DNA from: Promethearchaeota archaeon
GTDB taxonomy: Archaea > Asgardarchaeota > Lokiarchaeia > Sigynarchaeales > SOKP01
Direction: 5' to 3'
DNA: 8,848 nucleotides
Assembly: GCA_016839635.1 (NCBI GenBank)
Contig: JAEOTV010000217.1
Span: 1 to 8,848 of the forward strand
The position numbers and the translations under genes were made by a program. The notes beneath the pieces were generated by a model, which saw nothing but the letters and a program-made list of their open reading frames with translations, was not told the DNA's origin and searched no databases. Within the stretch, counting starts at the first letter, position 1. The number at the start of each line of letters is the position of its first letter. Below are positions 5,787-8,848 of this stretch, in pieces.

Positions 5787-6602
5787 TTAGTTGAGGAAGA
5801 ATAGTAATAAAATGAAGATAGTAGAACCTAATCCTAATGAATACTGAACGTTAAGCCAACTAACTTCTATCACATCGGTATGAGTCAATCTATCTATAAA
5901 TGGAAATACTGGTTTATATAAAGCTATCCTTAGTATAAAAAATAAAGCAGAACTTAGATAAAGAAAAATCAAATAAAATTGTGTTACAGACCCTATAGGA
6001 ACAAATAAGGGAGTAAGGATAATTATAAATATTGAATAAAAAATAAATGCTAAATTAACAAACAACTTCCTCAAAAATGAATTGGAAGGTGAAATTCCTA
6101 TAAGAGGCCAAATCATAAATGTTATACCAAATCCAACAGACAATAAAATACCACATATTATTCCTACAATAATAGGTGATAAACCTAGAAACATAAGAGT
6201 ATCAAAATCATAAATAATTTCACTTCCATTTAAAAAACAATTGAGAATTACAGTTCCTTCGTGCAAAAATGCTGTTGAACTATACATAAAAGCTGGTAGA
6301 AAGTAAGGATTTCGTTTGTGCCAAAAAAGAATGATTACAGCACAAGCAAATATCACACTAAATAAAGGTCCCGCCAAAAATATCAAAAACATTTCTAGGT
6401 CGGAACGAAAAAAACCTGTTATAGTAACATACCCTGAAAAAGGAGTTACATGCATTTGGATATCAGAATACCTTAAGAAAGCAAATGCAATCGCATGTCC
6501 AGTCTCATGAATTAATAAATATAAACAATGGGAGAATATATAAGCTCCAAAGAAAAATAACATCGGTTTAAAAGAATCCAATTTTGAAATTTTTGTTTTC
6601 AT
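5787..6602 (-). CDS. Multi-pass membrane protein with HExxH motif (M50/site-2-protease-like)
   Basis: This is a 271-residue integral membrane protein with about six to eight hydrophobic segments: near 14-40, 70-93, 101-121, 137-168, 181-202, 206-228 and 252-270. The first contains HETGH (His32, Glu33, His36), the zinc-binding and catalytic motif that M50 intramembrane metalloproteases carry in a helix. FLAGPLFSVIFA (75-86) matches the small-residue GP segment that follows in this family. The usual third ligand, in an LDG-type motif, is not plain; Asp132 or Asp134 in GSEIIYDFDTLM is the best candidate. Site-2 proteases cut membrane-bound regulators or signal remnants, but the substrate is unknown and no partner is adjacent. 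ATG at 6600-6602 has no Shine-Dalgarno, so a leaderless or short-leader message is likely. It converges with the copy 2 regulator across 64 bases. Confidence 0.75.
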   Translation of the reverse strand: MKTKISKLDSFKPMLFFFGAYIFSHCLYLLIHETGHAIAFAFLRYSDIQMHVTPFSGYVTITGFFRSDLEMFLIFLAGPLFSVIFACAVIILFWHKRNPYFLPAFMYSSTAFLHEGTVILNCFLNGSEIIYDFDTLMFLGLSPIIVGIICGILLSVGFGITFMIWPLIGISPSNSFLRKLFVNLAFIFYSIFIIILTPLFVPIGSVTQFYLIFLYLSSALFFILRIALYKPVFPFIDRLTHTDVIEVSWLNVQYSLGLGSTIFILLLFFLN

Positions 6603-6663
6603 ATTCTTAAGTTTAATTTTTAAGTATTTTAAGATAAATGTGGGCTTCTCCCTAATAATTTTT

Positions 6664-6674
6664 CTTTAAAAAAA
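6664..6674 (-). terminator. Oligo-T terminator of the tRNA genes
   Basis: On the minus strand, a run of seven Ts begins four bases past the discriminator base of tRNA-Lys. This is a typical stop signal for an archaeal tRNA transcript. Confidence 0.5.
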
Positions 6675-6677
6675 TAG

Positions 6678-6751
6678 CGGGCTATGAGGGATTCGAACCC
6701 CCGACCTGCCGGTTAAGAGCCGGTTGCGCTACCTGCCTGCGCCAATAGCCC
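6678..6751 (-). tRNA. tRNA-Lys (anticodon CUU)
   Basis: The minus strand folds into a full cloverleaf of 73 bases plus discriminator G. The acceptor stem is GGGCTAT/ATAGCCC. The D stem is GCGC/GCGC, with GG and TA in the loop. The anticodon stem is four clean pairs plus an A-C mismatch at 27-43, with loop CTCTTAA giving anticodon CTT. The variable loop has five bases. The T arm GGGGG-TTCGAAT-CCCTC has one G-U pair. CCA is not encoded and there is no intron. It lies 34 bases downstream of tRNA-Ser on the same strand; the spacer holds ATTATAAAA, so it could have its own promoter or share that of tRNA-Ser. Confidence 0.95.
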
Positions 6752-6785
6752 ATATTTTACAATTTTATAATTTATTCCTAAAAAG

Positions 6786-6890
6786 CGCAGACGGAGGGAC
6801 TCGAACCCCCGAGCGCTTGCGCGCACCGGCTAACTTGTTCAAATATTAACCGTCTCAAGGCCGGCGTCTTACCAGCTAGGCTACGTCTGC
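6786..6890 (-). tRNA. tRNA-Ser (anticodon UGA), intron-containing
   Basis: This is a class II tRNA on the minus strand. The acceptor is GCAGACG/CGTCTGC with discriminator G, as expected for serine. The D stem has one C-A mismatch. The anticodon stem is CCGGC/GCCGG, the long variable arm contains GCGC-GCAA-GCGC, and the T arm is GGGGG-TTCGAGT-CCCTC. Twenty-nine bases lie between the two anticodon half-stems; removing 22 bases (6832-6853) restores loop CTTGAGA and anticodon TGA. The cut falls after position 37, the standard archaeal place. CTTG at 32-35 pairs with CAAG in the intron, leaving three-base bulges AGA and TTA: a bulge-helix-bulge motif with a weak inner helix. The spliced length is 83 bases. 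CCA is not encoded. Confidence 0.93.
6832..6853 (-). other. 22-nt intron of tRNA-Ser with bulge-helix-bulge splice sites
   Basis: The intron lies between positions 37 and 38 of the tRNA. The outer helix is the anticodon stem, the central 4-bp helix is CTTG/CAAG, and both bulges are three bases, matching the recognition site of archaeal tRNA-splicing endonuclease. The inner helix is poor. Confidence 0.85.
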
Positions 6891-6910
6891 GTAATTAGAA
6901 ATTTTATGAT

Positions 6911-6919
6911 TTATATATG
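6911..6919 (-). promoter_or_regulatory. TATA box for the tRNA-Ser gene
   Basis: The minus strand reads CATATATAA centred about 25 bases upstream of the first base of tRNA-Ser (6890), with an A-rich BRE-like stretch before it. This is the standard archaeal spacing, so transcription should start at or close to the mature 5' end. Confidence 0.6.
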
Positions 6920-7016
6920 TATTTTACTACGATGCTATAAATAGTTTATAATCAAGAAAATAAATTTTTTATTATTTTGTATTTGCTCTTCTTAAGCTCT
7001 ATATCACCATTAAGTA

Positions 7017-7027
7017 AAATATAAATT
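7017..7027 (+). promoter_or_regulatory. TATA-like box for the MPN-domain gene
   Basis: AAAATATAAAT lies 40-48 bases upstream of the ATG at 7065. A start near 7048 would leave a leader of about 17 bases carrying the GGTGA ribosome site at 7056-7060. Confidence 0.45.
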
Positions 7028-7064
7028 TCATGCTACATTCACACTTAAAAGAGATGGTGAAAAT

Positions 7065-7553
7065 ATGAGTGGGGCAAAGGATTTTCGTTATTTAATACCT
7101 GAAAGTTTATTTAAAGAGATTACACAAAAAGCAGCTGAAGACTATCCGAACATAGTTCATGGATGGCTCTTTGCTGATCGTAAAGAGAATTTTGGAATCT
7201 GTACTAAATTCATTATGAATACTGATTTACGAAAAAGCAAAGTTCATGTTAAACCGAGAAGTTGGATGCGCTATAAAAAATCAAAAATTTATAATATGCG
7301 TAAATTTAAAGCTGAGCTAGGAGTTGATATTGTTTGGATGTGGCACTCTCATCCGAGTGGTAATGAGAAACTTCATGGAATAGATAAACGTATACTAAAA
7401 TATCTATCGAATGGAGTTATGATAATTGTAATTCCGCCAGCATCCGATAAAACACCAGAACAAAAAGCTCATCTTGTAGGTTGGTATTACGATAAAAGGT
7501 ATACTAAGAAGCCAATCATCGAAAAAATGGTATTTGAGATAATCTCAGAATAA
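7065..7553 (+). CDS. MPN/JAB-fold (JAMM-like) protein, probably altered active site
   Basis: This is a 162-residue cytosolic protein with the core of the MPN fold. MWHSHPSGNEKLHGID (92-107) matches the JAMM pattern HxHP-x6-S-x2-D, with metal ligands His94, His96 and Asp107 at exact spacing. The Ser of the pattern is His104 here. In the N-terminal segment, YPNIVHGWLFA (27-37) corresponds to PxExxGxLxG, where the catalytic Glu would be residue 30; it is Ile. Metal binding may be kept while normal isopeptidase chemistry is doubtful. JAMM enzymes remove ubiquitin-like modifiers or process related substrates; Asgard archaea carry such systems, but no ubiquitin, E1 or E2 gene is nearby. ATG 7065 has GGTGA four bases upstream and a TATA-like box at 7017. 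The gene is single, between tRNA genes on the other strand and an acyltransferase with its own promoter. Confidence 0.8.
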   Translation: MSGAKDFRYLIPESLFKEITQKAAEDYPNIVHGWLFADRKENFGICTKFIMNTDLRKSKVHVKPRSWMRYKKSKIYNMRKFKAELGVDIVWMWHSHPSGNEKLHGIDKRILKYLSNGVMIIVIPPASDKTPEQKAHLVGWYYDKRYTKKPIIEKMVFEIISE

Positions 7554-7558
7554 ATTAT

Positions 7559-7583
7559 TATTTTTTTATTTCTTCTTTTTTTT
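7559..7583 (+). terminator. Oligo-T terminator of the MPN-domain gene
   Basis: Six bases past the stop codon, nearly unbroken T runs extend for 25 bases with only a few A or C interruptions. A small AATTC-TTT-GAATT inverted repeat follows at 7585-7597. Confidence 0.55.
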
Positions 7584-7695
7584 CAATTCTTTGAATTATA
7601 CAATTTGGTCAAATAAAATTTATAACTATCCTTGGAATTTTAACAATAACATTTTATTTATTCAAAAGAATTTTAATGATTTTAGGGATAAATAT

Positions 7696-8848
7696 ATGAA
7701 AGAAGATAAATTTTCAACTCAACAATTAGGTGCACTGGAAGAAAGCAACCACCGTTTTTTCCAAATAGACATTTTAAAGGCTTTAATGATTTTTTTAGTT
7801 ATATTTGACCATACGGTACCCTGGGTTATAAAAGACTCTATGGGGGTTGCCTTATGGGAAAGAATCTCAATTCCTGTATTTTTGGTAATCATGGGTTTTA
7901 ACATGGGAAAATCTTTTAGACAATCTGGCGAAACATCATTAAGAAAACTATATTCATGGGCTTATTTTAAAAAGAAATTTTGGCGATATCTTTTTCCTTT
8001 CCTCGTTTTATATCTTTTATCAACGTTTATAGGATTGGCTATAAATGGATTCGATCTTGCTGCTCTTACTCAATTCGAATACCGTTTTGATCTGTGGCAT
8101 CTCATTATAGGAATCTTACCATTCTATGGTCCAGGAAATTGGTTCATACCTGTCGTTTTCTGGTCTATTTTAATTATGCCTCTACTATACAAAGGATTTT
8201 CTGGAAAACTAAAATGGAGTATTGTTGCTTTATGCTTATGCTATATTGTCGAATTAGCAGTTCGAGCAATCGTCTTATTTGTTGTTATTCCTAATGTTTC
8301 TTCCGGCGAGGAATTTTCATTTTATTTCCGTTTTATATATACTTCACCCTTCTTCTTGTTATCTGCTATTGGATTAGGTTTATGGTTTTCACGGGATCAT
8401 GACCTCTTTGCTAGAAATAACTATTTTATGGGGGTACTGTTTGGTTTAAGTTTGGGATATATCATTGCATATCAATTCTTTGGCTTTTATTTTGGTTTCG
8501 AGTTTGGAGACTACCATCTATTTGTTTTTCCATATTCAGCATTCCTTGTTCTGTTTGCACTAAAAATATTTCCAAAAAAAGTAAATGAAGATAATATATT
8601 CATAAAGGGGATTAGACTAATCAGTAAGTCAACATTTCATATTCTACTGACTCAGATATTATATTTCGGAATAACAATAAGTATATATGGAGATCATTAT
8701 GGTGCGAGCATTTTTGGAATTGATCCTAGTTACGAACTTGCAACAGTTTTTCTATATCTTATAATAAATTGGGTGATATGCGTTCCGATTGGGTGTTTAT
8801 GGTGTTATGGAGAAAATAGGGTACGAGAACATCGCCGGTCAAGAAAAA
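7696..8848 (+). CDS. Membrane acyltransferase, acyltransferase_3 family (3' end cut off)
   Basis: An uninterrupted frame of 384 codons runs from ATG 7696 off the right edge. RFFQIDILKALMIFLVIFDHT (20-40) is the opening signature of the acyltransferase_3 (OafA/fucose O-acetylase) family, with the putative catalytic His39 after the first helix. WERISIPVFLVIMGFNMG (54-71) gives the second helix, followed by the basic YFKKKFWRYLFPFL segment (90-103). GNWFIPV (147-153) fits the conserved Trp region. About ten hydrophobic helices follow to residue 370, and the visible end is basic (RVREHRRSRK), so the stop is probably close. Such enzymes transfer acetyl or other acyl groups from the cytoplasm to sugars or lipids at the membrane; the acceptor is unknown. 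AGGG eight bases before the ATG is a plausible ribosome site and a TATA-like AATTTATAA lies near 7617-7625. Confidence 0.88.
   Translation, partial: MKEDKFSTQQLGALEESNHRFFQIDILKALMIFLVIFDHTVPWVIKDSMGVALWERISIPVFLVIMGFNMGKSFRQSGETSLRKLYSWAYFKKKFWRYLFPFLVLYLLSTFIGLAINGFDLAALTQFEYRFDLWHLIIGILPFYGPGNWFIPVVFWSILIMPLLYKGFSGKLKWSIVALCLCYIVELAVRAIVLFVVIPNVSSGEEFSFYFRFIYTSPFFLLSAIGLGLWFSRDHDLFARNNYFMGVLFGLSLGYIIAYQFFGFYFGFEFGDYHLFVFPYSAFLVLFALKIFPKKVNEDNIFIKGIRLISKSTFHILLTQILYFGITISIYGDHYGASIFGIDPSYELATVFLYLIINWVICVPIGCLWCYGENRVREHRRSRK

Noticed and set aside
6316..6510. 64-codon plus-strand frame inside the M50-like gene
   Set aside because: It lies entirely within the opposite-strand gene, whose HExxH and membrane helices are convincing.
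7719..8294. Frames at 7719-7904 (minus) and 8094-8294 (plus) inside the acyltransferase
   Set aside because: The continuous 384-codon acyltransferase frame with its family signature explains this region.

Overview
The window is AT-rich DNA that reads as archaeal. It carries a complete transcription factor B gene (zinc ribbon plus two cyclin-like repeats). It also carries a tRNA-Ser gene interrupted at position 37/38 by a 22-nt intron with a bulge-helix-bulge splice motif, and neither tRNA has an encoded CCA end. Several genes have TATA-like boxes at archaeal spacing, and T-rich stretches stand in place of hairpin terminators. A beta-helix repeat protein, a ribbon-helix-helix/receiver hybrid and an MPN-fold protein would fit the Asgard (Lokiarchaeia-like) archaea, but that narrower placement is inference.

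Left part (1-2125): the C-terminal tail of a membrane-anchored protein runs in from the left edge. It is followed by a short solenoid protein made of five 18-19-residue repeats, with a TTG start and a long hairpin just upstream. Two minus-strand genes follow: a four-helix membrane protein and, upstream of it, a flavodoxin. They are 210 bases apart and probably have separate promoters.

Centre (2126-5722): a minus-strand TFB gene diverges across a 550-base, repeat-rich, gene-free region from two tandem paralogs on the plus strand. Each paralog joins a conserved YAIWRG-type segment, a ribbon-helix-helix DNA-binding domain, a HisKA-type dimerisation/phosphoacceptor domain with an intact H-box, and a complete receiver domain. 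Neither has a histidine kinase ATPase domain. This is the most unusual content of the window: a probable DNA-binding phosphorelay protein, duplicated in tandem next to a general transcription factor. The second copy lacks an ATG at the expected start.

Right part (5723-8848): a minus-strand multi-pass membrane protein with an HExxH motif (M50/site-2-protease-like) is followed by two minus-strand tRNA genes, tRNA-Lys(CUU) and intron-containing tRNA-Ser(UGA), probably transcribed in the order Ser then Lys. On the plus strand come a small MPN/JAB-fold protein that keeps the His-His-Asp metal ligands but appears to lack the catalytic Glu and Ser, and then a membrane acyltransferase (acyltransferase_3 family) that runs off the right edge.

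The genes do not form one obvious pathway. The central TFB/hybrid-regulator block is the only part where neighbours plausibly act together, in signal-dependent transcription.
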